Assembly (NCBI GenBank): GCA_963811225.1
Contig: CAWEQO010000004.1
Coordinates: 62,001 to 126,000, forward strand
Reading direction: 5' to 3'
Length of the DNA: 64,000 nucleotides
Origin: CAWEQO01 sp963811225
Lineage (GTDB): Bacteria > Chloroflexota > Anaerolineae > Anaerolineales > Anaerolineaceae
Both the position numbers and the translations under genes were made by a program. The number at the start of each line of letters is the position of its first letter. Within the stretch, counting starts at the first letter, position 1. This document shows, piece by piece, positions 33,106 through 42,432 of the stretch. The notes beneath the pieces were generated by a model. It saw only the letters and a list, made by a program, of their open reading frames with translations. It was not told where the DNA came from and made no database searches.

Positions 33106-34185
33106 TTAATTTCGTTCTAGCGTGGGTACGGGGATAATTTCTTCGGCGACGAAATGGTCGCCAAAGTCTGGCTGGAGCCCGTTCTTCAACCGTCCACACG
33201 AGACGCGCATTACCAGTTGGGTTGGCAGGATAACACAGCGCGGGTCCAGCAGGTTCCCGGCGTCCAGACGGGACAGCAGCAGCCGGGCGGCTTCCCGGCC
33301 CATTTCGTATGCCGGTTGGGAGATGACGGTAAAGAAGGGGAAGAAGCGCGAGATTTCAGGCAGATCGTCGAAGGTGACCAGAGCGATGTCTTGCGGCACC
33401 GACATTTTTCGTTGGCGCAGCGCTTCAAATGCCCCCATGGCGATTAGATTGTTGGCGGTGACGACGGCGGTGGGCGGGCTGGGATGTTCCAGAAGTTCGG
33501 TCATCAGGCGCAAGCCCGAAGCGGCCCGGTATTCGCCGCGCTTTACCAGTGTAGGGTCGAAGGCCAGGCCGGCTTGTTCCAGGGCCATTTGGTAGCCTTC
33601 CAGGCGGTCTTCAGCGGTGGAGGTGCCGTGCGGCCCGGTAATCATGGCGATGCGTTTGTGCCCCAATCCAATCAGGTGGTTTGCCAATGCGCAGGCGCCA
33701 GAGACTGAGTCGCCATAGACGGAATCGACCTCCCAGCCCTGGATGCGCCGGTCCACCACTACGGTAGGAATGTCGCGTTCGCGCAAGCGGATCAGGTTTT
33801 CGGCGTCTGAGTCATACGGGGCAATGATGACCCCATCGACACGCTGGCTGACGATCATGTCCAAATAGCGGTGCTGCTTGGCGGGGCTCTCGTCGGTGTT
33901 GCACAGCAGCACCGAGTAGCTGCCATTCTGGGCTGCGTCTTCCACGCCGCGCGCCACCGTCGTCCAGAAGGGATTGGTGATATCGGGCAGCACCAGCGCC
34001 AGGGCGTAGGTGCGCTTGGAGCGCAGGCTGCGGGCTACGACGCTCGGAACGTAATGCAGGTCCGCGATGGCTTGCTCGACCATTTCGCGAGTGGAGGCGC
34101 GCACGTTGGACGCGCCGTTGATGACCCGGGAAACGGTCACCGGCGAAACTCCTGCGCGCCGGGCAACATCTGCGATCGTTGTCAT
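33106..34185 (-). CDS. LacI-family repressor
   Basis: A protein of 359 residues from ATG 34185 (AGGAG five bases upstream). The N-terminal helix-turn-helix T-I-A-D-V-A-R-R-A-G-V-S-P-V-T-V-S-R-V-I-N and hinge V-A-R-S-L are classic LacI. The sugar-binding core follows (TNPFWTTVARGVEDAA, V-V-D-R-R, D-D-L-P-E). It is transcribed with the DUF4432 gene and away from the GH20 gene; a LacI-type palindrome lies in between. A GlcNAc-type or related sugar may be the inducer; this is inference. Confidence 0.95.
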   Translation of the reverse strand: MTTIADVARRAGVSPVTVSRVINGASNVRASTREMVEQAIADLHYVPSVVARSLRSKRTYALALVLPDITNPFWTTVARGVEDAAQNGSYSVLLCNTDESPAKQHRYLDMIVSQRVDGVIIAPYDSDAENLIRLRERDIPTVVVDRRIQGWEVDSVYGDSVSGACALANHLIGLGHKRIAMITGPHGTSTAEDRLEGYQMALEQAGLAFDPTLVKRGEYRAASGLRLMTELLEHPSPPTAVVTANNLIAMGAFEALRQRKMSVPQDIALVTFDDLPEISRFFPFFTVISQPAYEMGREAARLLLSRLDAGNLLDPRCVILPTQLVMRVSCGRLKNGLQPDFGDHFVAEEIIPVPTLERN

Positions 34186-34310
34186 GATGTCTCCTGAACG
34201 GATAGCAATCGATGAAGCTGTTGTTGGAGCAGAACCGATTATCCAGGAACAGGCCCTGCTGCAGCCGGGCTTCCCTCCCAGGTAATCACTTCTGCTCCAA
34301 CAGCAACGTG

Positions 34311-34326
34311 ATGAAATCGATTTCAT
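34311..34326. promoter_or_regulatory. LacI-type operator palindrome
   Basis: ATGAAATCGATTTCAT is a perfect 16-bp palindrome with central CG, typical of LacI-family sites. A second ATCGAT core (AGCAATCGATGAAGCT, 34205-34220) lies nearer the repressor start. Both lie between the divergent repressor and GH20 genes. Confidence 0.65.
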
Positions 34327-34374
34327 TCAGTATAGAATGATCGTGTGGCTGTGTCAAGCAAAATGCCCGCCGGG

Positions 34375-34427
34375 TGCATCTTAATTGGGAGTAGTGGGGC
34401 GCAGCCCTACCCCCCAATTCAAATGCA
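34375..34427. repeat. Imperfect hairpin upstream of the GH20 gene
   Basis: Arms 34375-34389 and 34413-34427 pair over 15 bp with two mismatches, with inner GTAG/CTAC pairs. It lies between the LacI-type palindrome and the TATAAT at 34454-34459 that may serve as -10 for the GH20 gene. An outer imperfect stem (about 34215-34310) precedes it. Confidence 0.4.
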
Positions 34428-34500
34428 CTGCTCCCGTCTTCGCTTCCAGGGGCTATAATAAGGCGTACGTCCAATACCCATGAATCAGAAAAGGTACATC

Positions 34501-36373
34501 ATGCCCGCATCTTTACTGCTGCTTCCTACACCCCGCAAGCTGGAACTTGCTTCAGAGGAGTTCGTACTACCGGAAGAAAGCTTGATCCTGCTCGACGTGT
34601 CCGATCCGCAGGCGCTAACCTTCACCGCAGGCCGCTTCCAGCAGGTCTTGCAAAACCGCTTCGATCTACACTGGCAAACCGCCACCGGCTGGGCCATCCC
34701 GGCGAACCAAATTGGCCTCACGCTGCGCCTTACTCCCGACGAGGTGCGCCGGCCGCAGGGTTATCACCTTTCGGTCCGGACGGACGGTATCATCATTCAG
34801 GGCCATGACCTGGCCGGTCTGTTTTACGGCGTTTGCACCCTCAATCAGATGGTCGAGCAAGCAGACGAGCGCCACATGGCATGCCTGGAGATCGAAGACT
34901 GGCCCGACTTCCCGGCGCGCGGCGTCATGCTCGACATCAGCCGAGACAAGGTCCCGCAGATGGGGACCCTGTTCGACCTGATCGACCGGCTGGCGAGCTG
35001 GAAGTACAACCAGTTCCAGCTCTACACCGAACACACCTTCGCCTACCGCAACCATCCAGAGCCGTGGGCGAATGCCTCGCCGATTTCGGGGCAGGAGATC
35101 CTCGAGCTGAACGCCTTCTGCCGTGAGCGGCACATTGAGCTGGTGCCCAACCAGAATGCCTTCGGTCATATGCACCGCTGGCTGACCCTGGAGCCTTACC
35201 GCCACCTGGCTGAGACTCACGAGATGTTCCCGGTTCCTTGGGGCTGGCATCAGGGGCCCTTCAGCCTGGCGCCTACGCACCCCGGCAGCCTGGAGCTGGT
35301 GCGCGACCTGTTCGACGAGCTGCTGCCTTACTTCTCCAGCGGGATGGTCAACGTCGGCGCAGACGAGAACTCACGACGTCGGTTACGGCCAGACCAAGGA
35401 TCAGGTGGCCGAGCAGGGCGTTGGGCGAGTGTACCTGGATTTCCTGCTCAAGCTGTACGCTGAGGTCTCGCGCCGCGGCCGTAAGATGATGTTCTGGGGC
35501 GACATTGTCAACCTGCATCCCGAGCTTGTGCCAGAGATCCCGCGCGACGTGATCGCTTTGCCATGGGGCTACGAGGCCGATCATCCCTTCGATGTAGAAG
35601 GTGAGCGCTTCGAGGCCAGCGGTCTGCCCTACTACGTTTGCCCGGGCACCTCGTCTTGGGACAGTATCGCCGGGCGCAGCGACAACGCGCTTGGCAACCT
35701 GCTCAACGCGGCCGAGAATGGACTCAAGCACGGCGCGAGCGGCTATCTCAACACCGATTGGGGCGACTTCGGGCACTGGCAGGCGCTGCCGATCAGCTAC
35801 CTGGGCTTCGCCGCCGGAGCGGGCTACTCCTGGTGCCTGGAAGCCAACCGTGACATGGACGTGCCCGCCGCGCTGAGCCGTTACGCCTTCGAGGATCCCA
35901 GCGGCGCCATGGGCCGGGCGGCCTTCGATCTGGGCAACGTCTACCAGGCGCCGGGTGTGATCATCCGCAACTCTTCGCTGCTGTTCTGGTTATTGCGCTG
36001 GCCGCTGGACGAGATCGCCAAGCACGCCGACCAGCAGGTGGACTTCGAAGCCACGCTCAAGGCCATTACCGAAGCGGCCGGCACGCTGGGCGACGAGCAG
36101 ATGCAGCGGGTCGACGCAGACCTGATCCGGCGCGAGTACGCCAACACGGTGCGCCTGCTGTGGCATGCCGCACGGCGCGGGCAGATGGCACTGCCGGGAG
36201 GCGCGCCCAAGGGCTCTGACGAGCGGCAGCGGCTGTGCAAAGAGCTGCTGGCCGATATGGAGAATATCCTGGCGGAATACGAGCGCCTGTGGCTGGCCCG
36301 CAACCGTCCCGGCGGCTTGCAGGACAGCACAGCCATCTTTCGGGCTCGAATCGAAGAGTACCGGGCTGCGTAA
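34501..36373 (+). pseudogene. GH20 beta-N-acetylhexosaminidase-like gene with a frameshift
   Basis: Two frames make one protein of about 623 residues. The first part (from ATG 34501, AAAGG upstream) has an N-terminal GH20b-like domain, then the barrel start A-R-G-V-M-L-D-I-S-R-D and the acid/base pair region V-N-V-G-A-D-E. The second part continues T-H-D-V-G-Y-G-Q-T-K and ends in a helical C-terminal domain. One extra A near 35367-35369 explains the break. GH20 enzymes cleave terminal GlcNAc/GalNAc from glycans using the substrate acetamido group. No signal peptide is seen, so the enzyme would act in the cytoplasm on imported oligosaccharides. LacI control is likely. The shift may be a sequence error. 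Confidence 0.75.
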
Positions 36374-36376
36374 TCA

Positions 36377-36424
36377 AGAGAGTGGAGAGCAGAGAGCGTT
36401 ATTTTTCTCTGCTCTCTGATCTCT
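36377..36424 (+). terminator. Hairpin after the GH20 gene
   Basis: Arms 36377-36395 and 36406-36424 pair over 19 bp with three mismatches. TTATTTTT lies in the loop. It carries the AGAGAGTGGAGAGCAGAGA word. Confidence 0.6.
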
Positions 36425-36460
36425 GTGTTTGGCGTTATACTAAAGACGCAGGAGGGCATT

Positions 36461-37159
36461 ATGCACAAACGAATCGGCATCCTTGGCGGGATGAGCCCTG
36501 AATCTACCGCCGAGTACTACCAATACATCACCCGCACCTACACCGAGCGCTTCGGCGACTACGGCTACCCGGAAGTCCTCATCTACAGCGTCAACTTCCA
36601 GGACTACGTCGATTGGCCGATGCAAGATCGCTGGGACCTGGTATCGCAGGGACTGACCGAGGCCGCACAGGCGCTGGAACGGGCCGGAGCGGACTTCATC
36701 CTGATCGCCACCAACACCATGCACCGGGTCTATGATGAGGTCCAGGCGGGCGTTCAAGTGCCCATGCTCAACCTGCTCGATACGGTGGCAGACGCCATCT
36801 GCGAGCAGGGCCTGACGACGGTCGGGCTGCTCGGCACGCTCTACACCATGCAGGGTCCGCTTTACCCGAATGCGCTGGCCCAACGCGGCATCCAGACGCT
36901 GACGCCAGGCGCCGAAGAGCAGGCCTACGTCAACCAGGTCATCTACAACGAGCTGGTAGCCGGGGTCATCCAAGAGGAAGCCCGCCAGGGCTTTCTGCAA
37001 GTCATTGCCGGGTTGATTGACCGGGGCGCTCAGGGCATCATCCTGGGCTGCACCGAGATTCCCATGCTGATCAAGGACGGCGACGTGCCCGTTCCTCTGT
37101 TCGACACCACCCGCATCCACGCCGAAGCCGCCCTGCGGCTCGCCGTCCAGGGCCGCTAG
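36461..37159 (+). CDS. Aspartate/glutamate racemase family protein
   Basis: A protein of 232 residues from ATG 36461 (GGAGG upstream). Motifs are I-G-I-L-G-G-M-S-P-E-S-T at the start, I-A-T-N-T-M-H (about 82-88) and I-L-G-C-T-E-I-P-M (Cys about 197). Most racemases of this group use two cysteines; here the first is Thr. The E. coli L-Asp/Glu-specific racemase YgeA uses the same Thr/Cys pair, so activity is expected to favour L-to-D conversion of Asp or Glu; this is inference from the family. It stands between the GH20 gene and the DUF58 operon and may feed D-Glu or D-Asp to peptidoglycan. Confidence 0.87.
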   Translation: MHKRIGILGGMSPESTAEYYQYITRTYTERFGDYGYPEVLIYSVNFQDYVDWPMQDRWDLVSQGLTEAAQALERAGADFILIATNTMHRVYDEVQAGVQVPMLNLLDTVADAICEQGLTTVGLLGTLYTMQGPLYPNALAQRGIQTLTPGAEEQAYVNQVIYNELVAGVIQEEARQGFLQVIAGLIDRGAQGIILGCTEIPMLIKDGDVPVPLFDTTRIHAEAALRLAVQGR

Positions 37160-37210
37160 CTAAGGTCGCTTTTTCCTAAATACCGATCCGCCCGCCGACG
37201 GGAGTCGTCT

Positions 37211-38623
37211 ATGCGCGCCAGACTCCACGCCATTTTGAAGTTCATCCACCGCCACGGTCACATCCAAACGTTGTGGCGCTTGCCCTATTCGGGCGGCGAG
37301 GCGGTCATCGAGCTGCGCCAGCCGTTTGTGCCGATCGTCACGGCTGTGGCGCTGGTGTGGTACATCCTATCGCCGATCCCGGAAGTGGCGATGGGCCTGG
37401 GCGCGGCAGGCGGCCTGACTTTGATCGCTTACTTTTGGGCGCGAACAATGGCACGGCACGTCAGTGCCAGCCGCAAGCTGCGCTATAGCGCCTTTCAGGT
37501 GGGCGACGAGCTGGAAGAGAGCGTCTACGTCCGCAACACCTCCGTCTTGCCGGTGCTGTGGGCAGAGTTTGCAGACCGTTCCAACATCCCCGGCTACACC
37601 ATCTCCAGTGTGCGCGCGGTGGGCGAGAACGCCGACCTGCGCTGGCGGGCCCACACCATCTGCCAGCAGCGCGGCGTGTACTCCCTCGGCCCGTGGGACT
37701 TGCTAATCGGAGAGCCTTTCAACATCTTCCGACTGCGCCTGCGCCATTTCGAGCGCAAGGAGATCGTGGTTTACCCGCCGCTGGCTCCGCTGCCATCGAT
37801 CTTGCTGCCGCACAGCAGCGCGGTCGGCAGCCACCGCCCGCTCCGCCAGCCCCTGCCCGCTGAAACCATCAACGCCAACACCACCCGGCCCTTCGCCCCC
37901 GGCGATCCGCTGCGCCGGGTTCACTGGCCCACCACGGCTCGCAAGAACGAGCCGTTCGTCAAGGTGTTCGAGCCGGAGGCCTCATCCACCGTCTGGCTCG
38001 CGCCGGACTTCGACGCCGCCGTGCAAGTTGGCGAGGGCCCCAACTCGACCGTCGAGGCGACCATCATCCTGGTGGCTTCGCTGGCCTCACAGCTGCTGCA
38101 CGAGCGACTGGCGGTGGGCCTGTTCACCCTGACGGATCGGCCTGTGGCGATCCTGCCGCAGCCCGACCGGGCGCACCTGTGGGCGCTGCTGCGCGCCCTG
38201 GCCCCCTTGCAGGCAGCCCCGGAGCGGCCCTTCGCTGAGACGCTCACCCAGGCCCGCAGCCTGATAACCTCGCAAGACCTGGTGATCGCGATCACGCCCT
38301 CACAAGACCTCGAGTGGGCCCGCCGCCTGAGCCTGTCGTTTGCCCGCCAGGCTTCCACCGGTCGTCCAAAGGCCCAGGCGATCCTGCTGGATCCGGCCTC
38401 CTTCCTCCCACCTGAAAGCCAATCCTCCTTCAAGCCGCAGACCGGCAATATGCTATCGCAGCTGGCCGGTTTGGGCATCTCCGCTGCCGTCATTCAGCGG
38501 CAGGACATTCGGCCCGTGCTCGGCGCGCACGGCGAACTGCGGCGCTGGGAGTTCAAAACTCTGGGCACCGGGCGGGTGGTGGTGCGCCAGGCGCCGCGCG
38601 CCGCCGAACAGGATTCGGGATGA
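37211..38623 (+). CDS. DUF58 domain protein
   Basis: A protein of 470 residues. Two membrane helices (about 38-55 and 58-75) precede a domain with the DUF58 core R-G-V-Y-S-L-G-P (about 156) and R-P-F-A-P-G-D-P-L-R-R-V-H-W (about 225-240), then a vWA-like fold. DUF58 proteins accompany MoxR ATPases and transglutaminases in many bacteria and are thought to take part in envelope assembly or stress. The next gene is a TgpA-like transglutaminase overlapping by 4 bp, which fits. No MoxR gene is next to the pair here. Confidence 0.88.
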   Translation: MRARLHAILKFIHRHGHIQTLWRLPYSGGEAVIELRQPFVPIVTAVALVWYILSPIPEVAMGLGAAGGLTLIAYFWARTMARHVSASRKLRYSAFQVGDELEESVYVRNTSVLPVLWAEFADRSNIPGYTISSVRAVGENADLRWRAHTICQQRGVYSLGPWDLLIGEPFNIFRLRLRHFERKEIVVYPPLAPLPSILLPHSSAVGSHRPLRQPLPAETINANTTRPFAPGDPLRRVHWPTTARKNEPFVKVFEPEASSTVWLAPDFDAAVQVGEGPNSTVEATIILVASLASQLLHERLAVGLFTLTDRPVAILPQPDRAHLWALLRALAPLQAAPERPFAETLTQARSLITSQDLVIAITPSQDLEWARRLSLSFARQASTGRPKAQAILLDPASFLPPESQSSFKPQTGNMLSQLAGLGISAAVIQRQDIRPVLGAHGELRRWEFKTLGTGRVVVRQAPRAAEQDSG

Positions 38624-40914
38624 GAGGGAACCCTTCCTCCACCAGTTTCCTAGAGGGTGAGGCAGTGGCGTATCTGCGTGCCAACTGGATCACGTTGTCA
38701 CTGTTGGCGCTGGTGGTGATAATCAGCATGAGCAGCATCCACGAAGCCCGGTGGCTCGACGACAGCAGCCCGCTGCTGCGCTTGCTGCTGACGGGCATGC
38801 TGTTCGGCTGGCTGGTCTCGCAGCTGCGTTGGCCGGGCTGGTTTGCCGGTCTGTACGCCATGCTGCTGTCGGTTCTGATCAGCCTGCAAATCATCGGACA
38901 CGTGTTCCCTTCCCCGGCCACCCTGCTTTCGCAATCCGTGGCGGAAAGCGGCTGGGGAATCCGGGTGCGCACGCTCAACCTGTTCGAGCGCATGGGCGGC
39001 TGGGCGGCCAGCCTGAACCGGGGCGAGAACATCACTGACACCCGTCTGTTCGTGCTGGCGTTTGGCGTGCTGGCCTGGGCGGTGACGGTCTGGCTGGTTT
39101 GGAACGTCCTGCGCCGGGAACATACGCTGGAGGGGCTGCTGCCGCTCGGCCTGCTGGTGGGCATCAATACCTACCTGTCCGACCAGGACACTCTGTACCT
39201 GTGGATGTACATCCTGTTCGCGCTGCTTCTGGTGGCTCGCTCGGCCTGGACTACGCTGCACGCGGATTGGGATGCGCGTGGGGTGGATTACCCGGAGGAC
39301 CTGTCGGAGTGGGCTTTCGGAGCGGTGGTGGGCTCCCTCCTGGTGGCAGGCGTGGTGTACACGCTGCCGGTGGTCGGAACGCGCGAAGGCTGGGACCTGA
39401 TCTCCGAGTGGACGCGGCCGCTGCGAGAGCAGACCGCCCAGACCACCGAGCGTCTATTCGCGGACGTCAACCCGGCCCAGGTGGAAGTGTTCGCCCTCCA
39501 CATGATCACCCCCGACCTGACCACCATCGGCAGGCCAATCGCCACCGGCACAGAAACGGTTCTCTACGTGAGCGTGAGTGACCCACCGCCGCTACCAGCG
39601 CAGGCTGGCGTGGAATCGTCCACGCCACAGCATTACTGGCGCAGCGAGGTCCTGGCGACGTACAACGGCATGGGATGGGAGCCGGCGACGCTGCAGCCGG
39701 CCGGCGCGGAGCCCGCATTCCCGGCGAAGGTCCCGGATGGGCGCTATCCCTTGGAACAGACCTTTGAACTGACGGGCGCCCACGACCAGCGGTTGTTTGC
39801 GAGCAATGAACCGGTGATGACCACCGGAGCGGAAGCTCGCTTGCGCTACACCCAACCCGACGACAGCGCCCTGGTATCCGGGTCGGCCAACCAGTACAAA
39901 GTAACCTCCTACGCCAACCAGGTCTCTGCAGGCCAGCTGCGCAGCGACGCGAAACCCGTACCGGCGGAGATCTTGCAGGCCTATACCCAGCTGCCCAATT
40001 CGCTGCCCGAGCGGGTGCGCAACATGGCCGAACGGGTGATGGGCCGGGCCGATAACGACTACGATAGGGCCGTGGCGTTGCAGACCTACCTGCGCGAGAC
40101 CTACCCTTATAACCTGAAAGTCTCTACGCCGCCGCCCGGCCGGGATGCGGTCGATTACTTTCTGTACGAGGCCCAGGAGGGCTTTTGCAGCTACTACGCC
40201 TCGGCCATGACGGTCATGCTGCGCTCGCAAGGCGTGCCGTCTCGAGTGGTGATTGGCTACGCCACCGGCGAATATGATTTCAGCCGCCGCGCCTATCGGG
40301 TGCCGCTTTCGGCGGCGCACGCCTGGGTGGAGGTGTACTTCCCCAGCTATGGGTGGGTGGAGTTCGAGCCGACGCCCGCCCTCACCGTCTTCAACTACCC
40401 GGAATCGGAGCTGCCAGCGCATGCAGCGTCCCAAGACATTCCCGAACCCCAACCCGCGCAGACCCTTTTCACCAATCCACTGGCGCTGGCGGCAGGTGGC
40501 TTGCTGCTGCTGGTCTTGCTGGCTCTGGCCGGCGTCCGCCTGCACAGCGCCTGGCGTTTTCGTAAAGAGATGCGGCTGCCTGCCAACCAGGCAGCCGGTC
40601 TGTACTGGGAGATGCGCGGCTGGCTGGCAGGCGTGGGCATGCGCGCCGGCGCCAGCAGCACTCCGGCCGAGTTCCTGGCGGCCTACAGTCCGGCGCTGAC
40701 GGGGCGGGCGCGGCTGTTGAAGGCTGTGCTGCTTGTAACAGCCCTGTACCAGCAGTCCAGTTACAGTCCGTCGGCCCCGCTGCTGGAGGAAGTCAGCCAG
40801 GGGAGGCAGGCCTGGCGGCAGTCAGCAGGGGAGCGCCTGCGCCTGCAGGCGGGAGCGCTGTGGCGACGATTGAAGCGGGTACTCGTTTTGAAACAACGAA
40901 AAAAAATAGCCTGA
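38620..40914 (+). CDS. Transmembrane transglutaminase-like protein (TgpA type)
   Basis: A protein of 764 residues. Five or six N-terminal membrane helices (to about 245) precede an external transglutaminase-like domain: the nucleophile in E-G-F-C-S-Y-Y-A-S-A-M (about 523), S-A-A-H-A-W-V-E-V-Y-F for His, and W-V-E-F-E-P-T-P-A. A further membrane helix lies near 620, then a cytoplasmic DUF4129-like tail. This is the layout of TgpA and related DUF3488/DUF4129 proteins, probably peptide-bond or amide-acting enzymes of the envelope. It is translationally coupled to DUF58. Confidence 0.9.
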   Translation: MRGNPSSTSFLEGEAVAYLRANWITLSLLALVVIISMSSIHEARWLDDSSPLLRLLLTGMLFGWLVSQLRWPGWFAGLYAMLLSVLISLQIIGHVFPSPATLLSQSVAESGWGIRVRTLNLFERMGGWAASLNRGENITDTRLFVLAFGVLAWAVTVWLVWNVLRREHTLEGLLPLGLLVGINTYLSDQDTLYLWMYILFALLLVARSAWTTLHADWDARGVDYPEDLSEWAFGAVVGSLLVAGVVYTLPVVGTREGWDLISEWTRPLREQTAQTTERLFADVNPAQVEVFALHMITPDLTTIGRPIATGTETVLYVSVSDPPPLPAQAGVESSTPQHYWRSEVLATYNGMGWEPATLQPAGAEPAFPAKVPDGRYPLEQTFELTGAHDQRLFASNEPVMTTGAEARLRYTQPDDSALVSGSANQYKVTSYANQVSAGQLRSDAKPVPAEILQAYTQLPNSLPERVRNMAERVMGRADNDYDRAVALQTYLRETYPYNLKVSTPPPGRDAVDYFLYEAQEGFCSYYASAMTVMLRSQGVPSRVVIGYATGEYDFSRRAYRVPLSAAHAWVEVYFPSYGWVEFEPTPALTVFNYPESELPAHAASQDIPEPQPAQTLFTNPLALAAGGLLLLVLLALAGVRLHSAWRFRKEMRLPANQAAGLYWEMRGWLAGVGMRAGASSTPAEFLAAYSPALTGRARLLKAVLLVTALYQQSSYSPSAPLLEEVSQGRQAWRQSAGERLRLQAGALWRRLKRVLVLKQRKKIA

Positions 40915-40994
40915 ACTTGTGGCTTTGGTTGGGATAGGGACACAAACCCACATTAGAGCAAACGTTCTTGTAATCCAATAGGAGGATTTTATTT

Positions 40995-42233
40995 TTGGCA
41001 ACCTCTTATGGTATAGTTACGCCCATTGGTTTAAAAAGGATGAATGGAACTCGAATGCTCGAAAAAGGACGCCAACTGAGCCCCGGATTTCGCGGGGCTT
41101 TCTATTATGCCGGTTTTTACGCCGTGATTGGGGTGATTACGCCGTTCTTAAACGTATATTTCTCGGAGCTTGGGCTGGATGGCCGCCAGATCGGTTTGCT
41201 TGGCATGCTTCCGCCGCTGTTTCAAATGTTCTTCACTCCGTTTTACTCCGGTCTGGCCGACCGGCGTGGACAGCGAGCATTGATGCTGGGGCTCTCGTTG
41301 AGTGGGGCGGGCGCGGCCTACCTGCTGCTTGGATTTTCGCGGAGTTTCTTTGCGATCCTGGTGGTGATGGCGCTGGTATCCATGTTCGCCGCTCCATCCA
41401 ACAGTTTGAGCGACGCGCTGGTTGCTCGCATGGCCTCCCGCCACCGGATCGATTTTGGGCGCATGCGCCTGGGTGGATCGATTGGTTACGCCATTTTCAG
41501 CGTAATCGCCGGCTTGGTCTGGCAGCGCACCGGCTACGGCTGGATGTTTCCGGCTGCCATGGCGATATACCTGCTTGTTGCGCTGATCGCCCAACTGCTG
41601 GATGAACTGCCGGCCCCAAAGGTGACAGAAACCAGAGCGCTCCCGTGGCGTGAGGTGGGGCGGCATCCAATTCTACGCACCTTGCTGGTCGCCACCTTTC
41701 TGGTGGGCGGCGCAATGATGATGTCGCTCACCTTCAACGGGATCTACATGCGCTACTTGGGCGGCGGAGACGCGATCATCGGCCTGCAAGTCGGCCTGGG
41801 AGCCATCGCCGAAATCCCGTTCATGTTCTTCACGCAGCGCATCATGCGCCGCATTGGCGGGTTGAACACCCTGCTGCTCGGTTACACGTTCTTTGGGCTG
41901 TCGTTCTTGGGCACAGCGCTGGCAACGACACCGCTGGCGCTGCTGCTGGTGACGCTGGTGCGCGGCCCCGGCTTTGCCCTGTTCATGGTGACCACGGTGG
42001 TGCTGCTCGACCGGTATGCGGGGGAGTGGTCAGCCACAACCCAGTCGATGATGAATGCAACGGCCTTTGGTCTTGCCCCGTTGATCGCCTCGCCGATGGG
42101 CGGCTTCATTTACGATCTGCTCGGGCCGTCGCGGGTGTTCCTGGCCTGCAGCCTGATGGTGCTGGCGGCCATGGCGATCCTGTACGTTGGCCTGGTATGG
42201 AGACGGCCAAAGGGGATCACCGAGAGGATTTGA
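40995..42233 (+). CDS. MFS transporter
   Basis: A protein of up to 412 residues with 12 membrane helices. The inter-helix motif S-G-L-A-D-R-R-G-Q-R is seen near residue 85 and a G-G-S-I-G-Y-A motif near 160; the second half repeats the pattern. It is close to MFS_1-like or nucleoside/HcaT-type permeases; the substrate is unknown. The start is uncertain: TTG 40995 has AGGAGG at a good distance, while ATG 41040 or 41055 lie closer to the first helix. Confidence 0.85.
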   Translation: MATSYGIVTPIGLKRMNGTRMLEKGRQLSPGFRGAFYYAGFYAVIGVITPFLNVYFSELGLDGRQIGLLGMLPPLFQMFFTPFYSGLADRRGQRALMLGLSLSGAGAAYLLLGFSRSFFAILVVMALVSMFAAPSNSLSDALVARMASRHRIDFGRMRLGGSIGYAIFSVIAGLVWQRTGYGWMFPAAMAIYLLVALIAQLLDELPAPKVTETRALPWREVGRHPILRTLLVATFLVGGAMMMSLTFNGIYMRYLGGGDAIIGLQVGLGAIAEIPFMFFTQRIMRRIGGLNTLLLGYTFFGLSFLGTALATTPLALLLVTLVRGPGFALFMVTTVVLLDRYAGEWSATTQSMMNATAFGLAPLIASPMGGFIYDLLGPSRVFLACSLMVLAAMAILYVGLVWRRPKGITERI

Positions 42234-42357
42234 GCGGCTGTGACATGACATTGTCATGGGGACTATGATTAGAAGTGGGATTGGTTGGGTATGGTGGAGA
42301 GAGGCGAAAACGGGCAGCTAAACTGTTTTTAATGCAGCCGCAAAATGCAGGGAACTT

Positions 42358-42387
42358 TTGTTCGCTACAAACGTTTTATGCTAGAAT
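42358..42387 (+). promoter_or_regulatory. Candidate promoter of the PBP gene
   Basis: TTGTTC at 42358-42363 and TAGAAT at 42382-42387, 18 bp apart, 45 bp before the ATG. Confidence 0.4.
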
Positions 42388-42432
42388 GGAACCGTCAAAG
42401 GTTTGATTTTATAGAATGGATATATCTTTATT

